Below, one piece after another: positions 50,940-60,272 of a DNA stretch of 64,000 bases. The notes under the pieces are model-generated. The model searched no databases and was not told where the DNA came from. It saw only the letters and a program-made list of their open reading frames with translations. The position numbers and the translations under genes are program-made. The stretch's first letter is position 1. The number at the start of each line of letters is the position of its first letter. Source of the DNA: an uncultured Oscillospiraceae bacterium (GTDB lineage: Bacteria; Bacillota; Clostridia; Oscillospirales; Oscillospiraceae); contig CAJUPW010000011.1 of assembly GCA_910588635.1 (NCBI GenBank), forward strand, positions 17,924-81,923. Reading direction: 5' to 3'.

Positions 50940-53339
50940 ATGAAATATGGACACTTTGACCAGCAAAAGAGAGAATATGTCATCGACCGGGTGGATGTAC
51001 CCGTCTCCTGGACCAACTACCTGGGGGTGGAGGAGCTGTGCGCCGTGGTCAATCACACCGCCGGGGGGTACCTGTTCTACAAAAGCCCGGAGCACCACCG
51101 AATCACCCGCTTCCGGCCCAACGGGGCGCCCATGGACCGGCCCGGACACTACATTTATCTCCGGGACAACGAGACCGGGGAGTACTGGTCGGTCTCCTGG
51201 CAGCCTTGCGGCGGACCGCCGGAATACTACCGCTGCCGCCACGGACTGAGCTACTCGGTCTACGAGTGTACCAGGGGGGAAATTAACGCCGCCCAGACCC
51301 TGTTCATCCCCCGTGGAGAGAACGTGGAGCTGTGGGACCTGACTCTGGAAAACAGATCGGACCGCCCCCGCTCCCTGAGCGTATACTCCTACGCCGAATT
51401 TTCCTACCATCAGATTCCCATTGACAACCAGAATTTCCAGATGTCCCTCTACTGCGCCGGGAGCAGCTGTGAGGACGGAATCATCGACTATGAGCTGTTT
51501 TATGAGCACGCCCACCAGTTCATGGCCGCCTCCTTCGTCCCGGACGGCTTCGACTGCCTGCGGGACAGTTTTCTGGGCCCCTACCGCACCGAGACCAACC
51601 CTCTGGCGGTGGAGCGGGGGGCGTGTTTCGCCTCCTTCGAGAAAGGAAACAACCACTGTGCCGTCCTGGAAAAGAAGCTGACCCTGGCCTCGGGAGAAAG
51701 GACCCGCCTGATATGGATGCTGGGGGAGGGGGGTCTGGAGGAGGGCCGGCGCGTCCGGAAGAAGTACAGCGGCTTTTCCGCCGTGGACGCGGCCCTCTCC
51801 GACCTGGCCCGGTACTGGGATGAAAAGCTGTCCCGGCTCCAAGTGTCCACCCCCGACCCGGACATGGACGTGATGCTCAACACCTGGAACCTGTACCAGA
51901 GCGAGGTCAACGTGATGTTCTCCCGCTTCGCCTCCTTCATTGAGGTGGGAGGCCGCACCGGCCTGGGCTACCGGGACACCGCCCAGGACGCCATGACCAT
52001 CCCCCATTCCAACCCCGAAGGGTGCAAAAAGCGGATCATGCAGCTGATGCAGGGGCTGACCTCCTCCGGCTATGGCCTGCACCTCTTCGATCCGGCCTGG
52101 TTCGGGCCCCGGCCAGAGAAGCCGGCCTACAAGTCCCCCACCGTCATTCCCACCCCGGACAGGGCCTCCATTGTCCACGGTCTGGCCGACGCCTGCGCCG
52201 ACGACGCCCTGTGGCTGGTGGCGGCGGTGGTGGAATACGTCCGGGAGACGGGAGAGCTGTCCCTGTTCGATCAGTTGGTGGGCTACGCCGACGGAGGCGA
52301 GGGGACCGTCTATGAGCACCTGAAAAAGATTTTGGATTTCTCCGCCGCCCAGGTGGGGGAGCACGGAATATGCAAGGGCCTGCGGGCGGACTGGAACGAC
52401 TGCCTGAATCTGGGAGGCGGGGAGAGCGCCATGGTCTCCTTCCTCCATGTGTGGGCGCTGGAGCACTTTGTGGACGCGGCCCGCTTCCTGGGCCGGGAGG
52501 AGGACGCGGCCCGCTACGAGTCCATGAGGCGGGCGGTCATCGAGACCTGCCGGCGGGAGCTGTGGGACGGGAGCTGGTATCTCCGGGGCATCACCGCCGA
52601 CGGGCGGAAGATCGGCGCCCATACCGACGCCGAGGGGCGGGTCCATCTGGAGAGCAACGTATGGGCGGTGCTCTCCGGGGCGGCGGACCGGAAGCTGGGG
52701 CTGAAGGCCATGGACGCGGTGGACGAGTACCTCTACACCGACTTTGGCCTGAAGCTCAACGCCCCTTGCTACACAAAGCCCGACGACGCCATCGGCTTTA
52801 TCACCCGGGTCTACCCCGGGATCAAGGAGAACGGCTCCATTTTTTCCCACTCCAACCCCTGGGCCTGGTGCGCCGAGGCGGTGCTGGGCCGGGGAGGCCG
52901 AGCCATGAAATTTTACAAAGCCTTGTGTCCCGCCGCCCAAAATGATAAAATAGAGGTACGGCAGAGCGAGCCCTACTCCTACTGCCAGTTCGTCATGGGA
53001 CCGGACCACACCGCCTTCGGCCGGGCCCGCCACCCCTTTATGACGGGCTCCGGCGGCTGGAGCTACTACGCCGCCACCCGGTACATCCTGGGGGTGCGGC
53101 CCCAATTCGGCGGCCTGCTGGTAGAACCCTGTGTGCCGGCGGACTGGAAGGAGTTCAGGATCACCCGGGTCTGGCGGGGGGCCGTCTACCATATCACAGT
53201 GGAAAACCCGGACTGCGTGGAGAAGGGCGTGGTCCGCGTGACCTGCAACGGCCAGGCGGTGGACGGACTGATCCCGGCTTGGCCGGAGGGGAGCGTCAAT
53301 CAGGTGATGGTCACCATGGGAAGGAGCGAGGAACAATGA
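50940..53339 (+). CDS. GH94 glycoside phosphorylase, likely N,N'-diacetylchitobiose phosphorylase
   Basis: 799-residue GH94 enzyme that cleaves a beta-linked disaccharide with inorganic phosphate, giving a sugar 1-phosphate and a free sugar in the cytoplasm. The N-terminal beta-sandwich (MKYGHFDQQKREYVI, PWTNYLG-like VSWTNYLGVEELC) is joined to the (alpha/alpha)6 barrel with GGRTGLGYRDTAQDAMTIPH and the catalytic acid in GLRADWNDCLNLGGGES (D484 or D487). Length and motif set recall the Vibrio chitobiose phosphorylase more than cellobiose phosphorylase, so GlcNAc-1-phosphate is the likelier product; not proven. No signal peptide. The mutase gene overlaps its stop. Confidence 0.9.
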   Translation: MKYGHFDQQKREYVIDRVDVPVSWTNYLGVEELCAVVNHTAGGYLFYKSPEHHRITRFRPNGAPMDRPGHYIYLRDNETGEYWSVSWQPCGGPPEYYRCRHGLSYSVYECTRGEINAAQTLFIPRGENVELWDLTLENRSDRPRSLSVYSYAEFSYHQIPIDNQNFQMSLYCAGSSCEDGIIDYELFYEHAHQFMAASFVPDGFDCLRDSFLGPYRTETNPLAVERGACFASFEKGNNHCAVLEKKLTLASGERTRLIWMLGEGGLEEGRRVRKKYSGFSAVDAALSDLARYWDEKLSRLQVSTPDPDMDVMLNTWNLYQSEVNVMFSRFASFIEVGGRTGLGYRDTAQDAMTIPHSNPEGCKKRIMQLMQGLTSSGYGLHLFDPAWFGPRPEKPAYKSPTVIPTPDRASIVHGLADACADDALWLVAAVVEYVRETGELSLFDQLVGYADGGEGTVYEHLKKILDFSAAQVGEHGICKGLRADWNDCLNLGGGESAMVSFLHVWALEHFVDAARFLGREEDAARYESMRRAVIETCRRELWDGSWYLRGITADGRKIGAHTDAEGRVHLESNVWAVLSGAADRKLGLKAMDAVDEYLYTDFGLKLNAPCYTKPDDAIGFITRVYPGIKENGSIFSHSNPWAWCAEAVLGRGGRAMKFYKALCPAAQNDKIEVRQSEPYSYCQFVMGPDHTAFGRARHPFMTGSGGWSYYAATRYILGVRPQFGGLLVEPCVPADWKEFRITRVWRGAVYHITVENPDCVEKGVVRVTCNGQAVDGLIPAWPEGSVNQVMVTMGRSEEQ

Positions 53340-54772
53340 GCAACATCAAATTCGGAACCGGCGGCTGGAGGGCCATCATCGGCGACGGCTTCACCAAGGC
53401 CAACGTCCAGCTGCTTACCGCGGCTCTGGCCCGGAAGATGAAAGAGGAGGGGGTGGCCCAGCGGGGCTTCCTCATCGGCTACGACCGGCGGTTCCTCTCC
53501 CAGGAGTCGGCCCACTGGGCCGCCGAGGTGATGGCGGGAGCAGGCGTGCCCTGTATGGTGGTGGAGCGGGAGGCTCCCACGCCCCTTATCATGTTCGCCG
53601 TGAAGTATTACGAGCTGTCCTGCGGCATGGCGGTCACCGCCAGCCACAACCCCGCCCTGTACAACGGGGTGAAGGTGTTTGTCAAGGGAGGCAGAGACGC
53701 CGATGAGCTGGTCACCGCCGACATCGAGACCTACATCGCCGCCCTGGAGGGAGAGGAAATCCCCACTGTCCCCTATGAGGAGGGGGTGCGCACGGGCCAG
53801 ATACAGATTATCGACCCCATGAACCCCTATATCGACTCGGTAATCCGGGCGGTGAACATGGACGCCATCCGCTCCCGGGGGCTGAAGGTTGTGCTGGACC
53901 CCATGTACGGCGTGTCCAAGACCGCTCTCCAGACCATTCTCATCACCGCCCGGTGCGACGTGGACGTAATCCACGAGCGGCGGGACGCCCTCTTCGGAGG
54001 CCGCCTCCCCGCTCCCAACGGCAAGACCCTCATTGGCCTGCAGAACTTCGTGCTGGAGCACGGCTGCGACATCGGCATCGCCACCGACGGCGACGCCGAC
54101 CGGCTGGGCATTATCGACGACAGGGGGGAGTTCCTCCACCCCAACAAGATTCTGGTGCTGCTGTACTACTACCTGCTGAAGTACAAGGGCTGGCACGGGG
54201 CGGCGGTGCGCAACCTGGCCACCACCCACCTGCTGGACGCCATTGCGGAGCGGTTCGGCGAGAAGTGCTACGAGGTCCCGGTGGGCTTCAAGCACATCTC
54301 GGGCAAGATGCTGGAGACCGGGGCGGTCATCGGCGGCGAGAGCTCCGGCGGCCTCACCGTCCGGGGCCACATCCAGGGCAAAGACGGCATCTACGCCGCC
54401 GCCTTGCTGGTGGAGATGATGGCCACCACCGGCCGCAGCCTGTCCGAGCTGTACCGGGAGATCACCCAACAGTGCGGCTCCTTCGAGATGGTGGAGCGGG
54501 GCTACCGCTTTTCCCAGGAGGAGAAGGCGCGTATCAGCAGGACCCTGATGGAGGATAAGCTGCTCCCCGACTTCGGCCGGGAAGTGGAGAAGGCAAGCTA
54601 TGCCGACGGCTGCAAGGTCTATTTCAAGGGCGGCGGCTGGGTAGTCAGCCGCTTCTCGGGCACCGAGCCTCTGCTGCGGGTGTTCTGCGAGATGGACACC
54701 GGGGAGAGAGCGGCGGAGACCGCCCGGCAGATGGAGGCTTTCCTGGGCCTGGAGGGCCGGAACATAGAATAA
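53336..54772 (+). CDS. Phosphohexomutase (phosphoglucomutase/phosphomannomutase family)
   Basis: 478-residue alpha-D-phosphohexomutase. Seen are the four-domain pattern with KFGTGGWRAIIGDGFT (about 4-20), the phosphoserine loop TASHNP (about 100-105), the Mg loop DGDADR (about 250) and GGESSGGLTVRGH and SGTEPLLRV in the C-terminal domain. It converts the hexose 1-phosphate made by the upstream GH94 enzyme into the 6-phosphate for glycolysis; if the enzyme is chitobiose-specific, the substrate is GlcNAc-1-phosphate. The ATG at 53336 overlaps the GH94 stop (ATGA). A terminator follows. Confidence 0.93.
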   Translation: MSNIKFGTGGWRAIIGDGFTKANVQLLTAALARKMKEEGVAQRGFLIGYDRRFLSQESAHWAAEVMAGAGVPCMVVEREAPTPLIMFAVKYYELSCGMAVTASHNPALYNGVKVFVKGGRDADELVTADIETYIAALEGEEIPTVPYEEGVRTGQIQIIDPMNPYIDSVIRAVNMDAIRSRGLKVVLDPMYGVSKTALQTILITARCDVDVIHERRDALFGGRLPAPNGKTLIGLQNFVLEHGCDIGIATDGDADRLGIIDDRGEFLHPNKILVLLYYYLLKYKGWHGAAVRNLATTHLLDAIAERFGEKCYEVPVGFKHISGKMLETGAVIGGESSGGLTVRGHIQGKDGIYAAALLVEMMATTGRSLSELYREITQQCGSFEMVERGYRFSQEEKARISRTLMEDKLLPDFGREVEKASYADGCKVYFKGGGWVVSRFSGTEPLLRVFCEMDTGERAAETARQMEAFLGLEGRNIE

Positions 54773-54775
54773 GTC

Positions 54776-54806
54776 AAATACCCCGCCGTCCCCGGCGGGG
54801 TATTTT
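54776..54806 (+). terminator. Terminator after the phosphohexomutase gene
   Basis: Perfect 13-bp stem AAATACCCCGCCG / CGGCGGGGTATTT with a TCCC loop and a short T run. Confidence 0.85.
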
Positions 54807-54826
54807 GAAGCTTGGAGGCGTCCCTC

Positions 54827-56508
54827 ATGAAGAAAAGCACTCCCTCTCTGCGGCGGCAGATGGCCTGGATCATTCTGCTGTGCTGGCTGCTGCCCATGGC
54901 CATCGCCGCCACGGTGGTGGGCTGGTATCTGCTGTCCGGTTCGGGGCGGCAGAAGGAACAGGCTATGGCGGAGCAGTTCCAGATGAACCTCCAGCTGGGG
55001 GCCGACCGGGTGAACAGCGCGGTGGAGGCCTCCCGGCTGCCCTCCTACGACCCGGAGTTCCGGGAGGGATGGAACCAGTACCGCCGGGACGGGGTCTACA
55101 ACCTCCTCTACCGCCGGTCCTACGCCCTGTTCAACCGCCTGTACCAGTCGGACAGCCGCTTCCTCTACGGGGTGTTCTGCTTCGCCGACAACCCGGAGGA
55201 CAGGGTTATCACGGTGGTCAATGGCAGCGCCGGACTGTTCCACAACCAGGTCCGGGAACAATGGACGGCGGATTCGGCGGCGGTGCTGGAGCTGGCCGCC
55301 GGGCTGGACACCACCGTGGGCTTTCTGGAGCGGGAGGGCCGGGTGTATCTGGTGCGGAATATGATGGACTCCAGCTACCGGCCCATCGGCGTGCTGGCTC
55401 TGGCCCTGGACCCGGACTACTTCTTCGGCGATCTGGCCTTGCTGCCCTGGGCCTCGGCGGTATCGGTCCGCCTGGAGCCGGAGGTCACCCTCACTCTGAA
55501 GGGGGAAGCCCCGCCCCAGCCGGGGGGGCGGACGCTGGAGCATACCATCCGGAGCCGGGATTATACCCTCCGGGGGACGGCGGAGGTGGACTACGCCGCT
55601 CTGCTCACCGGGGCGGAGAGCTACCGTGGCTGCTGCCGGCCATGGGGCTGTCCTTGCTGCTGCTGCTGTTCACCTTCCGGTTTTTCCGCCGGAGGATATC
55701 CCAGCCCGTCCAGATGTTGATGGAGGGGGCGGCCCACATCCGCCAGGGGGAGCTGGGCTACCAGATCGACACAGGGACGGGCAGCCGGGAGTTCCAATAC
55801 CTCACCGACTCCTTTAACCAGATGTCCGGCCAGCTGCGCCGGCAGTTCGACCGGCTCTATCAGGAGGAACTGGCCCGGCGGGACGCCCAGATCAAGGCTC
55901 TGCAGGCCCACATCAACCCCCATTTTCTCAACAACACCCTGGAGATTATCAACTGGCAGGCCAGGATGAGCGGGGACGTAAAGGCATCCAAGATGATCGA
56001 GGCCCTGTCCACCGTACTGGACGCCGCCCTGGACCGGAAGGGCAGCCCTCAGGTGCGTCTGGCCGAGGAGATGACCTATGTCAACGCCTATCTGTACATC
56101 GTCAAGGAGCGCTACGGCAGGCGGCTGACTGTGGATGTGGAACTGCCCCCGGAGCTGATGGACTGCCTGGTCCCCCGGCTCATCCTCCAGCCGGTGATTG
56201 AGAACGCGGTGGAACACGGAATCGGTCCCAGCGGCCAGGGACAGGTGTCCCTGCGGGGCTTCCTGGAGGGGGAGCGCCTCATCCTGGAGATCGAAAACAA
56301 CGGGGGGCTGTCCCCTCAGGACGAGGAACATATTGCCCGTCTCCTCTCTCCGGACTACGACATGCAGAACGAGCCCTCGGGGAATATCGGCATCGCCAAT
56401 GTGAACCAGCGCCTGCGGATGCTCTGCGGGCCGGACTGCGGCCTGACCATCACCCGAGGGAAGGGCGGCGCGGTGACCGCCCGGCTCACGGTGGCCGTCC
56501 GGGCATGA
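54827..56508 (+). pseudogene. YesM-type sensor histidine kinase, broken by a frameshift
   Basis: A 5-TM/CitB-like two-component kinase of the YesM class is spread over two frames. The first frame (54827 to about 55,620) has an N-terminal membrane helix (MAWIILLCWLLPMAIAATVV) and the outside sensor domain. It then runs out of frame and stops at 55720. The second frame from about 55,615 to 56508 carries the membrane segment LPWLLPAMGLSLLLLLFTF, HAMP, the His box (LQAHINPHFLNNTLEIINWQ) and ATPase domain (ENAVEHG, GNIGIANVNQRL). A single-base loss near GAGAGCTACCG would explain it. No YesN-type regulator lies in the window. A sequencing error cannot be excluded. Confidence 0.8.
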
Positions 56509-56642
56509 CCTTGGTTGTTTTACACCAAACAACAACGGACAACAAATGGCAAGTTTGGTTATTTGTTCTCACCTCCGAAAGGTGTATGATAACATTGCAC
56601 AAAGAGAAAGCGGGTACACCAATAAAATATGGAGGTTTTATC

Positions 56643-57968
56643 ATGAAAAAGAATCGTTTTCTTGCATTGGCCCTCGCCGGCGCACTTACTCTGGGACTGC
56701 TGGCCGGCTGCGGCGGCGATAAGCCCAGCGCTTCCGGCAATCCCGGCGGCGACAAGAGCGGCGCCGGCGGACAGCCCGCCTCCGGCGGCGTGGAGCTGAC
56801 CGTTGTCACCTCCTATGGCGGCGACGACGGCAACCGCAAGCAGTATGAGGCCGCCGTGGCCTCCTACGAGGCCGCCACCGGCAACAAGATTATGGACGCC
56901 TCCGCCACCTCCAACGAGGAGTGGAAGGCCAAGGTGCTCACCGACTTCCAGACCGGCACTGAGCCCGACGTCCTCTTCTTCTTCACCAACGCCGATGCCG
57001 AGCCCTTTGTCTCCGCCGGCAAGGTGGTGGACATCGCCACCATCCGGGCGTCCTACCCCGACTACGCCGATAATATGCGGGACTCCATGCTGGCCGTGGC
57101 CTCCGACGGCAAGAACTACGCCGTCCCCTCCTCCGGCTTCTGGGAGAACATGTTTGTCAACACCAAGGTACTCTCCGACTGCGGCGTGGCCGTCCCCGGC
57201 CCCGACTACACCTGGGATCAGTTCCTGACCGACTGTGAAACCATCAAGGCCAAGGGCTACGCCCCCATCGCCTGCTCCCTGTTCGAGGTGCCCCACTACT
57301 GGTTTGAGTTCTGCGTCATGAACAACGGCACCCTGGCCAACCAGCTGGACATCCCCGCCTCCGCCAGCGACGCCGCCGGCCAGAAGTGGGCCGCCGCCCT
57401 CAACGACATCAAGGACCTGTATGAGCGGGGCTACTTCCCGGTGAACACCCTCACCGCCACCGACCCCGAGACCGTCCAGCTCCTTGCCGAGGGCGAGGCC
57501 GCCTTCCTCATCGACGGCTCCTGGAAGATCAACTACTTCGTGGACAACTACGGCGACCAGCTCAGCGACTACGCCATCTCCTACGTCCCCGCCAAGGGGG
57601 AGCGGAAGGCCAGCGAGGCCATCGGCGGCATCTCCATGGGCTACTTCATCACCAAGAAGGCCTGGGACGACCCCGCCAAGCAGGCGGCCGCCGTGGATTT
57701 TGTCAAGCACATGACCTCTGACGATGTCATGTCCACCTTCGTCACCACCGAGGTCACCGCCCTGAAGAACGGCGCGGCGCCCTCCGGCCTGAATCCGCTC
57801 CAGCAGGCGGCGGCCGACGCCAACGCCAACATCACCGGCGTGGTGGGCGCCGTGCAGGACACCATCACCGGCGAGGCCAAGGCCGACCTGTTCGGCAATG
57901 TGCAGAACGTGGTCACCGGCAAGATGACCGCCGAGGACGCCGTCACCTCCGCCATTGCTCTGAACTGA
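56643..57968 (+). CDS. Sugar ABC transporter substrate-binding lipoprotein
   Basis: 441-residue family 1 extracellular solute-binding protein with a lipobox signal (LALALAGALTLGLLAGC, Cys near residue 23) and a Gly/Ser-rich spacer. The domain has VTSYGGDDGNRKQYEAAV, PDVLFFFTNADAEPFV, AVPSSGFWENMFVNTKVL and GEAAFLIDGSWKINYFVD, typical for sugar-oligomer binding. It feeds the two permeases downstream and probably imports the disaccharide cleaved by the GH94 enzyme. GGAGG lies 7 bases before the ATG; the frame upstream is leader sequence. The ATPase is presumably encoded elsewhere. Confidence 0.92.
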   Translation: MKKNRFLALALAGALTLGLLAGCGGDKPSASGNPGGDKSGAGGQPASGGVELTVVTSYGGDDGNRKQYEAAVASYEAATGNKIMDASATSNEEWKAKVLTDFQTGTEPDVLFFFTNADAEPFVSAGKVVDIATIRASYPDYADNMRDSMLAVASDGKNYAVPSSGFWENMFVNTKVLSDCGVAVPGPDYTWDQFLTDCETIKAKGYAPIACSLFEVPHYWFEFCVMNNGTLANQLDIPASASDAAGQKWAAALNDIKDLYERGYFPVNTLTATDPETVQLLAEGEAAFLIDGSWKINYFVDNYGDQLSDYAISYVPAKGERKASEAIGGISMGYFITKKAWDDPAKQAAAVDFVKHMTSDDVMSTFVTTEVTALKNGAAPSGLNPLQQAAADANANITGVVGAVQDTITGEAKADLFGNVQNVVTGKMTAEDAVTSAIALN

Positions 57969-57979
57969 TCCAGTTCTGA

Positions 57980-58008
57980 AAAGGCCCCGCCCGGTGGGCG
58001 GGGCCTTT
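57980..58008 (+). terminator. Attenuating hairpin after the sugar-binding protein gene
   Basis: 13-bp perfect stem AAAGGCCCCGCCC / GGGCGGGGCCTTT with a 3-base loop. It has little T run, so it probably reduces rather than stops readthrough into the permease genes. Confidence 0.7.
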
Positions 58009-58039
58009 CCGCATAAAACATTGAAAGGAGCCGGCGCTT

Positions 58040-58933
58040 ATGGGCCCCACCCTGTACCGAAAAAAAGGACCGCTGATCGCGTTCCTTCTGCCCGCCTTCC
58101 TGTTTCTGTTTCTGTTTCTCTACTACCCATTTGTTCAGAACATTCTCAACAGCTTCTCTGACATCACCGGCCTGGGGGCCCCGGCGCAGGGCCTGAACGA
58201 CCCCTGGTATATCAACTACGCCACCCTGTTTGCCGACCCCAAGCTGCGCACCGCCCTGGGCAATACGGTGCTGCTCACCGCCTGCACGGTGATCTTCCAG
58301 GTGGGCATCGCTCTCATCCTGGCTCTGCTGGTGGACTCCATCCGGGTGGGGGCTCAGCTTTTCCGCACTCTGTACTTTTTCCCCATCGTCATCTCAGCCA
58401 CCGCCCTGGGCCTGATGTTCAACCTGATTTTTCTCTATAACGGCGGAATGCTCAACCAACTGCTGGTGAATCTGGGGGTTACAGGGGAGAATATCGACTG
58501 GAAGGACCCGAACCACTTCCTGTTCACCATGTTCGCCCCGGTGATGTGGCAGTACGTGGGCTTCTACTTCGTCATCCTGGTCACCGGACTGAACAACATC
58601 TCCCAGGACCTGTATGAGGCCGCCGCCCTGGACGGCTGCACCGGCCTCAAACGGGTGCGCTATGTTACGCTGCCCCTGCTGCGCAATGTGCTGTGCACCT
58701 GTCTGGTGCTGGCCATCACCGGTGCGCTGAAGGTCTTTGACCTGCCCTGGGTCATGTTCGGGGCGGGGATGCCCCAGGACCAGGGCTGGCTCACCGGCAC
58801 CTATATGTACGACCAGACCTTCAACCGGGGCAACGTGGACTACGGCTCCGCCATCGCGGTGCTGATCGTGGTGCTGGGCGTGCTGTTTTCCAACATCGCC
58901 AACCGGGTGTTCAAGCCCCGGGATGACATTTGA
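58040..58933 (+). CDS. Sugar ABC transporter permease (UgpA/MalF type)
   Basis: 297-residue permease with six helices. Begins IAFLLPAFLFLFLFLYYPF and has NTVLLTACTVIFQVGIALIL. The EAA loop, EAAALDGCTGLKRVRYVTLP (about 194-213), contacts the ATPase. It forms the heterodimer with the next gene's product, but that partner is truncated, so import by this system is probably dead unless another partner substitutes. Confidence 0.92.
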   Translation: MGPTLYRKKGPLIAFLLPAFLFLFLFLYYPFVQNILNSFSDITGLGAPAQGLNDPWYINYATLFADPKLRTALGNTVLLTACTVIFQVGIALILALLVDSIRVGAQLFRTLYFFPIVISATALGLMFNLIFLYNGGMLNQLLVNLGVTGENIDWKDPNHFLFTMFAPVMWQYVGFYFVILVTGLNNISQDLYEAAALDGCTGLKRVRYVTLPLLRNVLCTCLVLAITGALKVFDLPWVMFGAGMPQDQGWLTGTYMYDQTFNRGNVDYGSAIAVLIVVLGVLFSNIANRVFKPRDDI

Positions 58934-58947
58934 GAGGAGGGCCCGCC

Positions 58948-59583
58948 ATGAAAAAGATCACACCGGCCAAAGCGGGCACCTACGCGGTGCTCACCCTGTG
59001 GGCCCTGACCACCCTGTACCCCTTTGTCTGGGTCATCCTCAACTCCTTCCGGGAGCGGGGCCTCATCCGCAAGGACTCCTTCTCCGTTCCGCTGCCGGGG
59101 AATGGCTTTACCATGGGCAACTACGACAAGGCCATGGAGCGCTTCGACTTCGGCAACGCCTACATGAACAGCCTGATCGTCTCCATCGCCGTCACCGCCG
59201 CGGTAGTGCTCATCGCCGGCTTTGCCGCCTACGGACTGGTCCGCTTCCGCTTCAAGCTGCGGGGACTGTGCTACAGCCTCATCATGGCGGGCATGATGTT
59301 CCCGGTGTTCTCCACCATCATCCCTGTGTTCCGCATGGAGGCCTCCTGGGGGATTGCCAGCAGCGGCAACCGATGGCTCAGCCTGCTGGCCGTCATTCTG
59401 CCCCAGATCGCGGGCAATCTGTGCTTTGCCATCATCGTTCTCATGGGCTTTATTGAGTCGGTACCCATGGAGCTGGAGGAGAGCGCCTACATGGACGGCT
59501 GCAACGTGTTCCAGGTGTATTTCCACATCATCATGCCGGCGGCCAAATCCTCCTTCGCCACTGTAGAGAGACAGGATATTTGA
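58948..59583 (+). pseudogene. Sugar ABC transporter permease (MalG/UgpE type), truncated by a foreign element
   Basis: 211 codons, where the family has about 275-280. Five membrane segments and the EAA loop (ELEESAYMDGCNVFQVYFHI, about residues 178-197) are present. Homology then ends abruptly after SSFATV and the tail is ERQDI. The last helices, normally following AIFSFLWSYND-like sequence, are missing. Sequence from 59,562 on is foreign. GAGGAGG precedes the ATG at 58948. The missing 3' part should lie beyond the right edge, after the element. Confidence 0.88.
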
Positions 59584-60272
59584 GAAATGCGGGATAACCC
59601 GGGACAGGGCGGGAAAGCATAAGAAAACCCGCTTTTTCAGCGGGAAACGAGGCATTTTCAACCGGGACGGGCCCGCGAGCGGGGGCTCAATTCTCGGACA
59701 ACTTGAGACGAGGGCGTCGAGACGATCGGCGCTCTTTTTTCATGCCCTGGACGGCCCAGGAAGGGCCCAGGACGGCGGCGGGGCCGTGGGGCGTATGCGG
59801 GGGCCCGGGAGCCGGAAACCCTTGTAGATCAAGCCATACAAGGCAGGAGGGCCGCTCCACCCGCCCCGGAAGTCAGCAGCAGCAGACGCAAGAGGGCGGG
59901 CTTTGCGGCCCATGGTGAGATTATAGCAGGTAGGCCCAGAAAAGGCAAGGGGCGGGCCGTGCGAACAGGGCGTTAAACCGTGCAGAAATTAACGGCGGGA
60001 GCGTTAAAAGCCCCGCTTTCGGGGGCTCCATCACCGCGATCGGCGCGGGCCGGAGCGTTACGAGGCGTTATTCCAGCCGTGCAAGGGCGGGCGGGGCCGA
60101 GCCCTGGGCGCGGAAAATCCGCCCGGAGCAATTCTTCAAAATATGCGAACCCGTGAAGAATTGCAGAATTGCCCGTAAATCAAGGGGTTCCGGGCTCTCA
60201 ACTCCGTTGAGTGGCCCCTTTTTCAATTCTTCACTTTTGGGATTTAGTTTTTAATCATACAGGCGCAAAAAA
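59584..60272. other. Repeat-rich noncoding left end of the element
   Basis: About 690 bases without a credible gene. It holds a direct repeat near the end (GCGGGAAAGCA about 59,609; GCGGGAAACGA about 59,639), each followed by AAAACC- or CATTTTC-like sequence. Four copies of GCGTTA lie at 59970, 60001, 60055 and 60065. Three copies of CAATTCTTCA are present: 60129-60138 (+), 60154-60163 (-) and 60224-60233 (+), the first two forming an 11-bp inverted repeat. Such clusters fit transposase or repressor binding sites at an element end. Confidence 0.6.
60128..60233. repeat. Three copies of CAATTCTTCA, two as an inverted repeat
   Basis: Arms GCAATTCTTCA (60128-60138) and TGAAGAATTGC (60154-60164) are perfect over 11 bp; a third direct copy lies at 60224-60233, 40 bases before the repressor stop codon. 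Candidate binding sites for an element-encoded protein. Confidence 0.55.

Noticed and set aside
50880..53336. 818-codon open frame antisense to the GH94 gene
   Set aside because: Same type of shadow; the plus strand has catalytic motifs throughout.
55600..55730. Programmed frameshift in the YesM-type kinase
   Set aside because: The crossover must occur before about 55,624 to keep the membrane helix, and no slippery heptamer lies there. An ordinary indel or sequencing error fits better.
59584..60272. Protein genes in the element's left end
   Set aside because: Open frames there are short, lack ribosome sites and overlap repeated motifs.
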